Shown here: positions 42,193-51,499 of the stretch, piece by piece
How positions within the stretch are numbered: the stretch's first letter is position 1
Layout: every line of letters starts with the position of its first letter
Assembly (NCBI GenBank): GCA_964581465.1
Contig: CAZOOP010000024.1
Span: forward strand, 1-54,765
Source: WJMB01 sp964581465
Lineage (GTDB): Bacteria; RBG-13-66-14
Reading direction: 5' to 3'
Length of the DNA: 54,765 nucleotides
Program-made: the position numbers and the translations under genes
Notes under the pieces: generated by a model
Told to the model about the DNA's origin: nothing
Database searches by the model: none
What the model saw: only the letters and a program-made list of their open reading frames with translations

Positions 42193-43083
42193 CTAGAACT
42201 CGAATACCTCGTTGCCGATAATGATACGGCGCGTCTGGAAACTACCGTCATCGTTGACATAAAGTACAATTTCACCACTTCTTCCCCTGTTCGCAAGCTC
42301 AATAAACTCTAGGAAGCGCTCGAAATCGGTGGCGAACTCAACGCCATACCATTCGCCGTCAAGCCAGGTCGCCGCCTTATCAGTGTCGTTGAAACCAAAC
42401 TGAATGCCTCCATAGACCGTTTGATAGAAACGGTTGTAATAGGGACCACCTTCAAAAGATGAGAGTTTTCCCTTAATACGGATAACCTGACCAGCATGTT
42501 TGGTTGCATCAGCAACAAAGGATGGGCCACTGACCGGACGACCCCGGCGGTCCCATTCTTTATCGATCGCTGACAGCAGCTTATCGACCTCACGAACGGT
42601 CTTGGTGTCTTCGAAGTTGGAGCCGATCTCGGCCAGCTCGGTCTCTGCCTGCTTCAGCTCCTTGTCCTTGGCGTCCTTGATCCCGTCACGAAAGCCCTCG
42701 TACGGAGCCAGAGCCCGCAGGCAGCGCTCCTCACGAATTGCGGAGTAGGTCGAGGCGGCTTCTTCGTTGAAGGCTTCATCGGGGTAATCGGCAACCAGTT
42801 GGGCGTAGAGACCGTCAGCCTGCTCCAGGGCCGCATCGTCGGCCTCGGCGACGCCGTCGGCGGGAACGACCAGCCGAGCGACACAGAGCCGACCGACCGG
42901 GGTGGCTTTCAGTTCATCCAATTCACCGCTGACAGCATCCAGCTCGGCGCGGGCCTCGTCGCGCTGCGTGGTCAGGGCGGCGATCTCGTCGTTGAGTTCA
43001 ACCTCGCGTTCGCTGGGGCCACACCCCGCAAAGAGAAGCGACATAACCGCCGCAAGCGCGATTGTCACCTGTTTCCGCCTCAT
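42193..43083 (-). CDS. Coiled-coil lipoprotein of unknown function
   Basis: A 296-aa lipoprotein with lipobox LLFAGC (Cys21). Residues 25-60 are a heptad-like coiled coil (ELNDEIAALTTQRDEARAEL). A helical middle section and a C-terminal beta-rich domain of about 110 residues follow (QVIRIKGKLSSFEGG, GGIQFGFND). No family recognised. The ATG overlaps the stop of the small lipoprotein gene (ATGA), so the two are co-translated; the shared coiled coil suggests the proteins may pair. Confidence 0.65.
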   Translation of the reverse strand: MRRKQVTIALAAVMSLLFAGCGPSEREVELNDEIAALTTQRDEARAELDAVSGELDELKATPVGRLCVARLVVPADGVAEADDAALEQADGLYAQLVADYPDEAFNEEAASTYSAIREERCLRALAPYEGFRDGIKDAKDKELKQAETELAEIGSNFEDTKTVREVDKLLSAIDKEWDRRGRPVSGPSFVADATKHAGQVIRIKGKLSSFEGGPYYNRFYQTVYGGIQFGFNDTDKAATWLDGEWYGVEFATDFERFLEFIELANRGRSGEIVLYVNDDGSFQTRRIIIGNEVFEF

Positions 43084-43292
43084 TCCTGCACCTCCCCCTG
43101 CTCTTGAAACTCCGGGAAGTCGCTCAGTTCCGCCAGCTCTTTCTCGGACTCCGCCAGTTCATCCTCCAGGGCGGCGATCTCGTGTTTAAGCTCTTCGCGT
43201 TCCGACTCTAGGTCATCAATCAGCTCTTCGTTCTCGCAGGCCGCGAGCGTCACAATCAAGGCAACCACTGCCAGAGCTATGGGCATTTTCAT
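43080..43292 (-). CDS. Small coiled-coil lipoprotein
   Basis: A 70-aa protein with signal and lipobox LTLAAC (Cys19). The mature part is almost entirely one heptad coiled coil (ELIDDLESEREELKHEIAAL). It resembles Lpp-like spacers in shape but not in sequence. AGGAGG precedes the ATG. First gene of a lipoprotein-lipoprotein-stomatin unit. Confidence 0.7.
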   Translation of the reverse strand: MKMPIALAVVALIVTLAACENEELIDDLESEREELKHEIAALEDELAESEKELAELSDFPEFQEQGEVQE

Positions 43293-43408
43293 CAGTTCCT
43301 CCTGGGTGTTGGTGAGAGAGTGTAATTGTTCCAGACAACCCTGACAGATAGGGTCGTATCAGGTTAAGCAGTAAGCTGAAGAGACGCTGACTCGAATTTA
43401 ACCCATAT

Positions 43409-43425
43409 GGGGGGGGGGGGGGGGG
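43409..43425 (+). repeat. Homopolymer tract of 17 G
   Basis: An uninterrupted run of 17 G in an otherwise non-repetitive, lower-GC spacer, 117 bases upstream of the small lipoprotein start. On the transcribed strand of that gene it is poly-C. It could be a slipped-strand length switch or an assembly artefact. Confidence 0.9.
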
Positions 43426-43469
43426 CAAGCAGCATCTTGATAATCATCATGGTGTACCTGCACTTTCAT

Positions 43470-43790
43470 TGAAGATATCATATGTAATTGGAGCGGCTCA
43501 TCCAGCTAATAGAATCTAATTCAATACTTTACAGCTCATCATCGCTTCCATTGTCATCCTGTCACTTGTGGCCGTAGGCCTCGACTCGCATTGAGTGCCG
43601 CTGGAAACAAGAGTTTGTTGGTTTCGTTCAGAAGTTGAGCGAGCCGTGAGTTCAAAAATTGCTGGCAGTTTTCTATCGCTTGCTTCAGCCCTTGTGACCG
43701 CTATTCACTTTCACGACTGGTCGCCGCGCTACTAAGTAAAATGAGTCTTCTTCTCGAAATAGCATCCTTATTTACAAAATCTGGTCCTGT
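43470..43790 (-). repeat. Family A element, copy 5, decayed
   Basis: Blocks GGCTCATCCAGCTAATAGA, TACAGCTCATCATCGCTTCC, ATTGTCATCCTGTCAC and GCATTGAGTGCCGCTGG match the inverted orientation of the copy at 135. Both ends are indistinct. Confidence 0.55.
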
Positions 43791-43823
43791 ATCTTGTAAT
43801 GATCCCAAAAGATCCAATAGAAA

Positions 43824-43841
43824 GGACGCCTTTCGGCGTCC
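43824..43841 (-). terminator. Terminator of the secreted protein gene
   Basis: On the minus strand GGACGCC-GAAA-GGCGTCC followed by TTTCTATT, 31 bases after the stop of the gene at 43872. Confidence 0.8.
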
Positions 43842-43871
43842 CCTAACTTCAAAAACGTGCTTTGGTCGGGG

Positions 43872-44450
43872 TTAATCCCCCATCCGCCTCAACAGTATAT
43901 AGGCCAGGTTTTCCTCGATGTCCACGGCGACGGGGACGCCGCCGTCGGCGGGCTTCCACTCGTTCCAGCCGCCGAAGTAGGTGTCCCACTGCTTGAGCAT
44001 GAAGTCGCCCGAGGCGCCGGGTCGGGCGGCGAAGAGCAGGTAGAGCTCGCCCTCGCAGGCAACGACGTCGACGGGGACGGCCTCGCGCTCGACGTTGAGC
44101 CACTCCTGGTAGAGGGCCTCGCGCTTGGTCCAGCGGCCGACGAGGTAGGCGGTCCGGCCGCCTGCGACGTCGTCGTCGGCTGTGTCATCGGCGGCGAAGG
44201 TAACGACGACGCGGTCCTCGTGGACGCCGAGCCCGGTGGGCTCGCCCGAGCCTTCGATGGTCAGCCACTGGTCGAAGCGGTCTTCGTCGGCGGTGGTGAA
44301 GTGGACGACCTGGAAAGCGCCGGGGGCAACCGTTCGGGGTTCGGCGGCGACGGCGGTGGGAGTGGTCGCGGCGGTCTCGACGGGCGGGGCATCCTGGGCG
44401 AAAGCGGCCAGAGCGATGAGCAGCGGCGGGATCAAGGCGAGTCTGGTCAT
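43872..44450 (-). CDS. Secreted protein of unknown function
   Basis: A 192-aa protein with a cleavable signal peptide (MTRLALIPPLLIALAAFAQ), then a Pro/Thr/Ala-rich linker of about 25 residues and a globular domain with YLVGRWTKREALYQEWLNVE and two related WK/WLT motifs. The repeated pattern (QWLTIEGSGEPTGLGVHEDR; EWLNVEREAVPVDVV; EWKPADGGVPVAVDI) suggests three copies of an about 45-residue beta unit. No named family. GGAGG precedes the ATG. Confidence 0.65.
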   Translation of the reverse strand: MTRLALIPPLLIALAAFAQDAPPVETAATTPTAVAAEPRTVAPGAFQVVHFTTADEDRFDQWLTIEGSGEPTGLGVHEDRVVVTFAADDTADDDVAGGRTAYLVGRWTKREALYQEWLNVEREAVPVDVVACEGELYLLFAARPGASGDFMLKQWDTYFGGWNEWKPADGGVPVAVDIEENLAYILLRRMGD

Positions 44451-44535
44451 GGGGCCTCCTTTTGCAAGAAGATAACCGGCGCTCGGGACGCTGTCAATGG
44501 GGCGGCCCCGGATGGTCGCCGCCGCCGGGAGCGGA

Positions 44536-44544
44536 TGTTATAAT
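44536..44544 (+). promoter_or_regulatory. Extended -10 promoter of the membrane/TPR gene
   Basis: TGTTATAAT, 30 bases before the GTG start. It places the transcript start downstream of any longer in-frame start. Confidence 0.5.
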
Positions 44545-44574
44545 GACGGACCGCTACCACAACCGGGATACGTC

Positions 44575-46935
44575 GTGACCGAGGAAAGGGTTCAACCGTC
44601 AGAGGCGGGGGGTAACCCCTTGGTTCGGGCCTACCGCTGGCTCGAGGCCCTGGTGACGCGCCTGCTGGCCTACTTCGAGGATTCGCCGATCGGCCTGGGC
44701 GGGCTGCTGGCGATCCTCGGCGGCACCTTCGCGTTGCGCAACATCATGGAGGCCCTGGCGGCCGGGGAGACCCTCTATTACGCCGGGGCTTTCTTCGTCC
44801 ACTTCCCCCTGGCCTACCTGCCGGGGATCGTGCTGATCCCCCTGGTGCTGGCGGCTCTCTCGGGGGAGCGGGTGGAGAAGGTGACCAAGGTGCTGGTCTT
44901 CGCCTGGACGCTGACGATCCTGCCGCCGGTGCTCGAGTTGCTGCTGGGCAACACCGGGGCGCGGATCAGCTACCTGCCGATCCAGCCCGGCCGCTTCTGG
45001 TGGAGCGTGCTGAACTACTTCAACCCCGCCGTCGAGTTCCAGGGGGCCACGGCGGGGGTGCGCATCGAAGGCGCGGTGGGCGTGATCCTGGGCTCTTACT
45101 ACGTATACCTCAAGCGGCGCAAGGTCTGGGCGGCGTTGGCCAGCATCCCGGTGATCTTCCTGGTGATGGTCAACGTCTTCAGCCTGCCGTATATCTTCCA
45201 CCACCTGCTGCGGGCGTTGGGGTCGGAGATACCCCATGTGTCGGCCCTCTTCGCCACCCGGGGGTTGGCGTTGCGCCCCTGGTTCGACCTCTCCGACTAC
45301 TCGACGGCGCTGCTGGACCTGCTGTATCTGACGCCGCTGCTGGCGCTCTGGATGCTGGTCTACAACCGGCGCAAGCTGGGACGGCTGCTGCGCTGGGGCC
45401 TGCGCTGGGAGACAGGCGGCTACGCCCTGGTTGCCGGGCTGGGGCTCTGGCTGGGCTACCGGGCGGTGGGCGCCGGAGCGCCATTGGACAACCCGCTGGA
45501 CTGGATGGCCCTGTTGGGGGCTGTGCTGGCCGTCTTCCACGCCGCGCTGGGACTGCGCCTGCTGCTGCCCAAGGGCTCGGCGGGACGGCTGCCCGCCGAT
45601 GACGATCCCGCCGAAGCCGGCACGCTGAGCCCCGGGGAGCGCCGGGGTGTCGGCGCGGTCTGCCTGCTGCTGGCCGCGGGCTACGCCGGAACGGTCAACT
45701 ACTACCTGCTGGGCGCCCTGGCCGTCTTCCTGGCGACCCAGGCCTTCCTGCACCTCAAGCCTCTGCGACTGCTGCGGGTCTGGCCCCTCTCCGGGCTGTT
45801 CCTCGGCGGCGGGCTGATCGCCGCTCTGGCCGTCGGCGGCGCGGTCTTCATCGGTGGTCGGGTGACCCAAGCCCTGCCCGGCGAGCTGAGCTGGGGTCTG
45901 CTGCTGGTCGGCCTGGGGGCGTCCTGGATCATCGAGCGCCGCGGCGCGGGGCTGCTCGGCGCTGCGCTGACCGAGCGCTGGCGGCGCCTGCTGGGCTCGC
46001 TGTTGCCCGCCGTCGGTCTGGGCCTGCTCGCTCTGGCGGCGGGGGCCGCCTGGAGCGCTATCGCGCTGGGAGCGCTGGCCCTGGGCTACGGCGCGGCCCT
46101 GTTCCTGATCCGTCGTGACGAGGCCCGACGATGGGTCCACGCCGCCTGGCCCGTCGCCCTGGCGTTGCTGCTCGTCGGGCGCTTCGTCGTCGGCGTGCCG
46201 CCGAGCTTTGACGACGAGCGCCGCGGTCTGCCGCCCAACACCGTCGCTCTGGAGGCCAGTGAGCGCGCCGCCGACTTCGAGCGCAACGACCTCTACGCCC
46301 ACGCCGCCCTGGAGTGGCGGCGAGCCGTCGAGGCCGGCGACGAGCGTGCCCAGGCCCTGGGACCCCTGGCCCACACCCTGCGCCGGACCGGCCGTCTGGA
46401 GGAGGCCGAGGCCGTCCTCGAGCGCTCCGTGGCCCTGCACCCGGACCACGCCCCGGCCCTGGTCGATCTGGCGGCCACCAAGCTGGCCCTGGGGCGGCGT
46501 GAGGAGGGCGAGGCTCTGTACCGGCGGGCCCTGGAGCTGTGGCCCCACCTGAGCCAGCCCCGCCTGGGGCTGGGCAGACTGGCCCTCGAGGACGCCTTGG
46601 CCCTGCTGGAGCTCGGCCGCCGTGACGAGGCCGGGCAACTGCTCGACACAGCCGAGGGTTACGCCCGCGAGGTCCTGGAGCTCGAACAGCACAGTGACGC
46701 CGCGGCGTCACTGCTGGCCACCGTCCTGGAGCTCGACGGCCGCTACGGCGAGGCCTACGAGTTGTGGAAGGAACGGGTCCACCGCGCTCCGCTGGACGTC
46801 GGCGCCCGGCTCTCGCTGGCCTGGGTCTGCCTACAGCTCGACCGTATCGCCGAGGCCCGGGAGTATCTGGACGAGGCCCGGGAACTCGATCCGGTGCTGA
46901 TCGTCCCTCCAGGCTTGCAGCGCCTGGTCGACTGA
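44575..46935 (+). CDS. Polytopic membrane protein with C-terminal TPR domain
   Basis: A 786-aa protein. The first 560 residues hold at least twelve hydrophobic helices with short charged loops. Residues of about 590-786 are TPR repeats (ALEWRRAVEAGDERAQALGP, EEAEAVLERSVALHPDHAPA, EEGEALYRRALELWPHLSQP, EAREYLDEARELDPVLIVPP). The first 200 residues (LVRAYRWLEALVTRLLAYFE) look Yip1-like in pattern, which I regard as weak. I chose GTG at 44575 because the promoter lies just upstream. Possible role in surface polymer assembly, since TPR-tailed membrane proteins often serve this; unproven. Confidence 0.7.
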   Translation: MTEERVQPSEAGGNPLVRAYRWLEALVTRLLAYFEDSPIGLGGLLAILGGTFALRNIMEALAAGETLYYAGAFFVHFPLAYLPGIVLIPLVLAALSGERVEKVTKVLVFAWTLTILPPVLELLLGNTGARISYLPIQPGRFWWSVLNYFNPAVEFQGATAGVRIEGAVGVILGSYYVYLKRRKVWAALASIPVIFLVMVNVFSLPYIFHHLLRALGSEIPHVSALFATRGLALRPWFDLSDYSTALLDLLYLTPLLALWMLVYNRRKLGRLLRWGLRWETGGYALVAGLGLWLGYRAVGAGAPLDNPLDWMALLGAVLAVFHAALGLRLLLPKGSAGRLPADDDPAEAGTLSPGERRGVGAVCLLLAAGYAGTVNYYLLGALAVFLATQAFLHLKPLRLLRVWPLSGLFLGGGLIAALAVGGAVFIGGRVTQALPGELSWGLLLVGLGASWIIERRGAGLLGAALTERWRRLLGSLLPAVGLGLLALAAGAAWSAIALGALALGYGAALFLIRRDEARRWVHAAWPVALALLLVGRFVVGVPPSFDDERRGLPPNTVALEASERAADFERNDLYAHAALEWRRAVEAGDERAQALGPLAHTLRRTGRLEEAEAVLERSVALHPDHAPALVDLAATKLALGRREEGEALYRRALELWPHLSQPRLGLGRLALEDALALLELGRRDEAGQLLDTAEGYAREVLELEQHSDAAASLLATVLELDGRYGEAYELWKERVHRAPLDVGARLSLAWVCLQLDRIAEAREYLDEARELDPVLIVPPGLQRLVD

Positions 46936-46940
46936 GCGTC

Positions 46941-46969
46941 TTGCGACGATCCGTCAATGCGACTATACT
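46941..46969 (+). promoter_or_regulatory. Promoter for the DHODH-like gene
   Basis: TTGCGA (46941-46946), 17 bases, TATACT (46964-46969). Confidence 0.6.
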
Positions 46970-47151
46970 TGTTCCATTGCGACAGCGCCCGGTCGCGCTC
47001 GAGCAGCGCGACACCCGCCGCCAACAACCCGACCGATCCGACGCGGAACAGCCGCCCCGACAACGTCCCGCCACCCCGGACCTGACCCCAATCGACGACC
47101 AATCCGACGAATCAGCGCCGCGCACCCCCGCCGTACACACCTGGAGGAGTC

Positions 47152-48144
47152 ATGCCCGATCTCCGCACCCGTTACCTGGGTCTCGAACTACGCAACCCGA
47201 TCATCGCCGCCAGCTCCGGCCTGACCTCGACCATCAAGGGGGTGACCCGCTGCGTGGACGCCGGCGTGGGCGCCGTGGTTCTCAAGAGCCTCTACGAGGA
47301 GCAGCTCTCCAGCGAGGGAGCCGAGCTGCGTCAGGAGCTTTTCGACGCCGATCACCCCGAGGCCCAGGCCTACGCCGACGCCGACATCTCCCTGGCCTAC
47401 GGGGCCAAGAACCTCATCGAGCTGATCGAGAAGAGCCGGGAGATCGCCGCGCCCAAGGGCGTGCCGATCATCGCCAGCATCAGTTGCCTCTCGGAGAAAT
47501 GGTGGCCCGAGTACGCGGCGCAGATCGAGGCCGCCGGGGCCGACGCCCTGGAGCTCAACCCGTCGATGGCCGGCCTCTTCGCCGGAGTGGCCCCGGAGAA
47601 GCTGGCCGATCACTACCTCTCCGTGCTGAAGACGGTCAACGAGGCCGTCGAGCTGCCCGTGGCGCTCAAGCTGGGTCCCCACGGCATCGGCCTGGGGCTG
47701 ATCATCGATCTGCTGGAGCGCGGCGCCGCCGGCGTGGTCCTCTTCCACCGCCCCCTGCGTCCGCACATCGATGTCGAACGCCTCAAGCTCAGCTACGATC
47801 TGATGCCCAGCCACCCCTCCGAGGCCGGCGAGGTCATCCGCTGGATCGGCAACCTGGCCGGGCGGGTCAACGGCTCGCTCTGTGGCAACACCGGCGTGCA
47901 CTCCGTCGAGGGCCTGATCGCCATGCTGCTGGCCGGCGCCGACGCCGTCCAGTTGGCCAGCCTGTTCTACCTGCGCGGCGCCGGTTTCGCCCACAAGCTG
48001 GTCGTCGGTCTCGAGGAGTGGATGAAGCGTCAGGGGCACGAGAAACTGGAGGACTTCGTCGGGCTGCTCTGCGCCGAAAAGGCCCCGCGCCCCGAGGCCT
48101 ACGAACGCACCCAGTACATGCGCTCCTTCCTGGGGCACGATTGA
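47152..48144 (+). CDS. Dihydroorotate dehydrogenase-like flavoprotein
   Basis: A 330-aa TIM-barrel FMN enzyme of the PyrD-like family without the standard active-site base block. Seen: GLELRNPIIAASSGLTSTI, GAVVLKSLYEEQL, ASISCLSEKWWPEYAAQIEA, ALELNPSM, ALKLGP and GNTGVHSVEGLIAMLLAGAD. It resembles the stand-alone 'DHODH-like' group in anaerobes. Whether it makes orotate is uncertain. GGAGG lies before the ATG. Confidence 0.8.
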   Translation: MPDLRTRYLGLELRNPIIAASSGLTSTIKGVTRCVDAGVGAVVLKSLYEEQLSSEGAELRQELFDADHPEAQAYADADISLAYGAKNLIELIEKSREIAAPKGVPIIASISCLSEKWWPEYAAQIEAAGADALELNPSMAGLFAGVAPEKLADHYLSVLKTVNEAVELPVALKLGPHGIGLGLIIDLLERGAAGVVLFHRPLRPHIDVERLKLSYDLMPSHPSEAGEVIRWIGNLAGRVNGSLCGNTGVHSVEGLIAMLLAGADAVQLASLFYLRGAGFAHKLVVGLEEWMKRQGHEKLEDFVGLLCAEKAPRPEAYERTQYMRSFLGHD

Positions 48145-48573
48145 TAAAGGCGGGTGAACCGGGCAAGCGCCGGGGGCGCACTCTGTCTCAGTCTGATCTG
48201 GTCTGAATGGGATCGGTTTTCTCGGTGTTCACGGTATTGCTCATCGACCCAGGGAATTCGACCGCCCTCACGACCAACGGATTCAGCGAGCCACCAACGT
48301 CCGCCCTTTTAGATGCTAGGTGGCGGTCGTCAGGCCGCTGGAGCATATTCAAGCGGGCGGATACAGGTTGATTGCATCTCACGCTCGCTCACAGCCACTC
48401 CTTTCGACTAGCCGCTCTGTGGCGAACGAATGCTGAGCATCGTGTTTACCATCGACTGGTTGCACTCACGATCCGGCCCGGAAACGCTATAGCATCCATA
48501 GTTTTTAATCGGCGGCTCCCGTTGGGCGACAGCCTATCGCCGAACTCGACAAGCCGGACTTGATGAGAAAACG
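48145..48573. other. Intergenic region, nothing recognised
   Basis: About 430 bases between convergent genes. I could not match it to the repeat families with confidence and see no RNA gene. Confidence 0.35.
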
Positions 48574-48604
48574 AACCGGCCGGGATGACCCGGCCGGTTT
48601 TTTT
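48574..48604. terminator. Strong terminator between convergent genes
   Basis: AACCGGCCGGG/CCCGGCCGGTT stem around ATGA, with seven T on the plus strand and TTCGTTTTC on the minus strand. It probably serves both directions. Confidence 0.85.
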
Positions 48605-48636
48605 ATTGTTCCCGCTCCGTGACGTTCTGGCTAAAC

Positions 48637-50175
48637 TCAGCGGCTGATGACCACCCGGCGGGTGGCGCTCGATCCTTCAACGCCGGCGCGCAGCAGATAG
48701 ACGCCGCAGGCCAGGCCGTCGGCGTCCAGGCTGAGGGTGTTGCTCCCGGCGGCGCCGGAAACCGTCCGGGCGGCGACGCGGCGGCCGCCGAGGTCATAGA
48801 GCTCGATCTCGACAATGGCGGCGGCGGGCAGCTCGACGTTGAAGCTGAGGCTCCCCCGGGCCGGGTTGGGCCAGGGCTCGCCCAGGGAAAAGCGCCCGGG
48901 AAGCTCGGGCTCCCGGAGTGCCATCAAGGTGCCCAGCTCCTCGCGGCGCCCGGCGGCGTCCACTGCGCTGAGGCGGTACTCGTATTCCACCCCGGCGACG
49001 GCGGCGGTGTCCAGCCAGGAGCGCCCGGTGATCAGGGAGTCGTGGAGCTCCAGCCAGGCGTCAGCGTCGGACTCCCGGCGTTGCAGGACGAAGGCCGAGG
49101 CTTCGCCGGCGGTGGACCACTCTAGCAGCAGGCCCTCCTCGCGTCCGGTGGCGGAGAAACCCAGCAGCTCGACGCCGGAGCTCGAGTTGTCCACAGTGAC
49201 CGCCATCGACTCGGTGACCTCGTTGCCGAACTCGTCGACGGCCTTGACGTAGAAGGTGTAATCGCCGTCGGGCAGCAGTGTAGTGTCCCAGGCGAAGGTG
49301 TGGTCGGAGTACTCGGCGACGCCGTCGCCGTCGGTGTTGGTGACGATGTAGTAGAAGTCGCGGAAGTCGTAGTCACCCCGGGTGTAGCAGGTGCCGTCGG
49401 TGGAGTGGATCACGGGCACCGTGTTCTCCGGCGGGATGTCGCCGGTGAAGGTGACGAAGAGGGTCTCGGGGACGCTGCCGCCGGCGCCGTCGACCCACCA
49501 ACTGATCGTGTAGAGGGCCAGCTCCCAGGTGGGGTGCTGGATCAGGTCGCCGATCAGGGCGACGACGTCGACCTCGCCGTAAAGGGCGGCGGGGTCCAGG
49601 TAGGTCGGGCTGGTCTGAGTGTTGGTGCGGAAGGCGAAGAGGTCCGAACCCCGGGCGTTGCGGAAGACAGGCGCGTCGGGATCGGTGTCAGGGACCATGA
49701 ACTCCATCGGGTTGTCGATGGCCTGGTACCAACCGCCGGTGAAGTACATCCGGGTGAAGTGGTCGTGGTGGAAGTCGGCCACGGGCCAGGTGGCGATGTC
49801 GCCGATGTAGTCGTCGACGGCCACGGGATCGCCCACGTTGAAGGGGATGGTCGAATGGGTGATGTGCCAGTGCACCCAGCCGTTATCCGTTCCGGTGTTA
49901 TCTGTGATCATGATCCCCGAATAGTAGGGCTCGCTGTTCTGCTTGAGCACCAGTGTGCCGTCGATCACCGAGTAGTTGGGTTCGCCCCCGTAGCCCAGGA
50001 CGTCGATGCCGTCATGGTAGTAGGGGCTGCCGCCGTAGTTCTGATACTCGCCGTAGTTGTTGCCCAGGGGGTAAGGGGTGGAGCCGTCGCCCATCGGCCA
50101 ACGCTCGGCCGTCACGGACCCGAGCAGCAGCAGGACCAGCGACAGGGCGGTCGGAATCGTCTTGAGTGTCTTCAT
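48637..50175 (-). CDS. Secreted M23-like (LytM) peptidase with C-terminal sorting-like domain
   Basis: A 512-aa protein with signal peptide (1-23). The N-terminal third has HDGID (His54, Asp58) and two His-rich blocks, VHWHITH and HHDH, matching the HxxxD/HxH zinc ligands of M23 endopeptidases. A fibronectin-like middle follows (residues of about 270-430). The end is a FlgD/Por-secretion-like domain: PWPNPARGSLSFNVELP, ELYDLGGRRVA and LACGVYLLR. It shares this domain with the M1 enzyme at 51570. Probably exported across the outer membrane; peptidoglycan or surface target inferred. It overlaps the upstream gene by four bases. Confidence 0.75.
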   Translation of the reverse strand: MKTLKTIPTALSLVLLLLGSVTAERWPMGDGSTPYPLGNNYGEYQNYGGSPYYHDGIDVLGYGGEPNYSVIDGTLVLKQNSEPYYSGIMITDNTGTDNGWVHWHITHSTIPFNVGDPVAVDDYIGDIATWPVADFHHDHFTRMYFTGGWYQAIDNPMEFMVPDTDPDAPVFRNARGSDLFAFRTNTQTSPTYLDPAALYGEVDVVALIGDLIQHPTWELALYTISWWVDGAGGSVPETLFVTFTGDIPPENTVPVIHSTDGTCYTRGDYDFRDFYYIVTNTDGDGVAEYSDHTFAWDTTLLPDGDYTFYVKAVDEFGNEVTESMAVTVDNSSSGVELLGFSATGREEGLLLEWSTAGEASAFVLQRRESDADAWLELHDSLITGRSWLDTAAVAGVEYEYRLSAVDAAGRREELGTLMALREPELPGRFSLGEPWPNPARGSLSFNVELPAAAIVEIELYDLGGRRVAARTVSGAAGSNTLSLDADGLACGVYLLRAGVEGSSATRRVVISR

Positions 50176-51197
50176 CGTTGCTCCTCCCTGTCATGATTGG
50201 TCAGACCATCCGCCGTCTTGACCCACAGAAGCTCCGGAGTCAACAGGACCTCGGGCCAGGGGCCGCCCAGGCCCTCCTGGTAGAGCGTCCAGCTTTCGAC
50301 GACCACCAGTTCCTCATCGAGAAGCCAGACCGTGCCCTCGTCTTCACCGAGCAGGTAACTGCCCAGGGCCAGGGTGCGGTGATCGGCGGAGGCGTCCAGC
50401 GAGGCGATCGAGTGGCCCTCGGGCAGTTCGGCGTAGTATTCGACGCCGTCGCAAAGACAAAAGACGTCGTCCATGCCGGCCAGGGCGAAGTCGCCGTCGG
50501 CCTCCGGGGTGCTGAACCAGCGCGGGACCTCCACGCCGGTCTCGATGAATAATGTGCTGCGCTCGCCCAGTTGATGACGGATCACCCGGTCGGCCTCAGC
50601 CCAGAGCACGAAAGAGGCGTCGGGACCCAGGGTGAAGACCAGGCCCGAGGGCAGCGAGGCGATCTGCTCGCCGCTGGCCGTCTCGAAGACGGCCAGCTCC
50701 ACACCGGCGATGTTGACCGCCAGCAGCTTGCCGTCGGAGCTGAAGCGACACTCGCCCAGATGCCGGACCTCGATCTCCATGACCAGCTCGCCGGCGGGGT
50801 CCAGCAGACTGACCACCGCCGGGGCCTGGGGTCCCTCGCCGAAGTACTCGATGAGCGCCGTTCGGCCGTCGTCGGCTAGAACGGCGCTGGCGAAGCCCCG
50901 GTTGCCTTTGTTCCAAACCTCGTCACCCGCGGCGTCGAGCAGGCGCAAATCGGCCACCGTGGGAAAGGCCTCGTTCTGGAACTCGGCCAGCAAGAGATAA
51001 TTGCCCGAAGGTGACGCGTAGGCCCAGCCGAAGTCCGCCAGACTGTGGACCTCCCGCAGCGTTCCATCGCCGTCGCGCCGCGTGTAGCCCTCGGTCGTCA
51101 AATCGGTCAACTGATCGTTCGCGGCATCGTAGCCCAGGTGCAGGGCCGCCGCCGAGGCGATCAGCAGACCGACGAGGATGAGACACAGCTTCTTCAT
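50172..51197 (-). CDS. Secreted beta-propeller-like protein of unknown function
   Basis: A 341-aa protein with a signal peptide (MKKLCLILVGLLIASAAALH). Repeating segments of about 45 residues with a hydrophobic strand and an SxDG(K/R)xLA-like turn are consistent with a WD40-like propeller (FSSDGKLLAVNIAG, ADHRTLALGSYL). No catalytic motif and no sorting domain. It is translated with the M23-like gene through an ATGA overlap and is probably its partner. No named family. Confidence 0.65.
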   Translation of the reverse strand: MKKLCLILVGLLIASAAALHLGYDAANDQLTDLTTEGYTRRDGDGTLREVHSLADFGWAYASPSGNYLLLAEFQNEAFPTVADLRLLDAAGDEVWNKGNRGFASAVLADDGRTALIEYFGEGPQAPAVVSLLDPAGELVMEIEVRHLGECRFSSDGKLLAVNIAGVELAVFETASGEQIASLPSGLVFTLGPDASFVLWAEADRVIRHQLGERSTLFIETGVEVPRWFSTPEADGDFALAGMDDVFCLCDGVEYYAELPEGHSIASLDASADHRTLALGSYLLGEDEGTVWLLDEELVVVESWTLYQEGLGGPWPEVLLTPELLWVKTADGLTNHDREEQR

Positions 51198-51384
51198 TGC
51201 CCGTCACTCCTTGCTTAAAGGTGGATAACAGGTCGTGATAAATTTGGGCTTATTACCCGCCGATAAGACAGGAGCAATCAGGAAAGCCTAATCAACTTAA
51301 CCAACAAGGTCCGCTTAGTCAAGACGGAAGGACCCCGGCCGAACCTTCGAAAACCCCGCCGTCATAACCCCCCGGCCCCGCCCC

Positions 51385-51499
51385 GGCGTTGGCACACTTT
51401 TTGCAAACCCGCCAACGGGCATCGCGACCCGCCGGGATGCCTTGCCCGGGCAAGGGGTGTGGGGCGCTGGTTGGGAATAGCAAAAAGTGTGCCAACGCC
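51385..51499. repeat. Hairpin element (family C), copy 4
   Basis: Arms GGCGTTGGCACACTTTTTGC (51385-51404) and its perfect complement (51480-51499). The inner part (ACACTTTTTGC) differs from the other copies (ACGTTTCTTGC), and the complement changes with it. The loop is longer (75 bases). Confidence 0.85.

Noticed and set aside
48145..48573. Possible further family A copy in the spacer after the DHODH-like gene
   Set aside because: A GGGATCGG start and a few short words match, but no continuous alignment to either subfamily can be made by eye.
51385..51499. Loop of hairpin copy 4 as a coding segment
   Set aside because: Open frames on both strands through this region have Arg/Pro/Gly-rich products and no family signs; the perfect arms explain the sequence.
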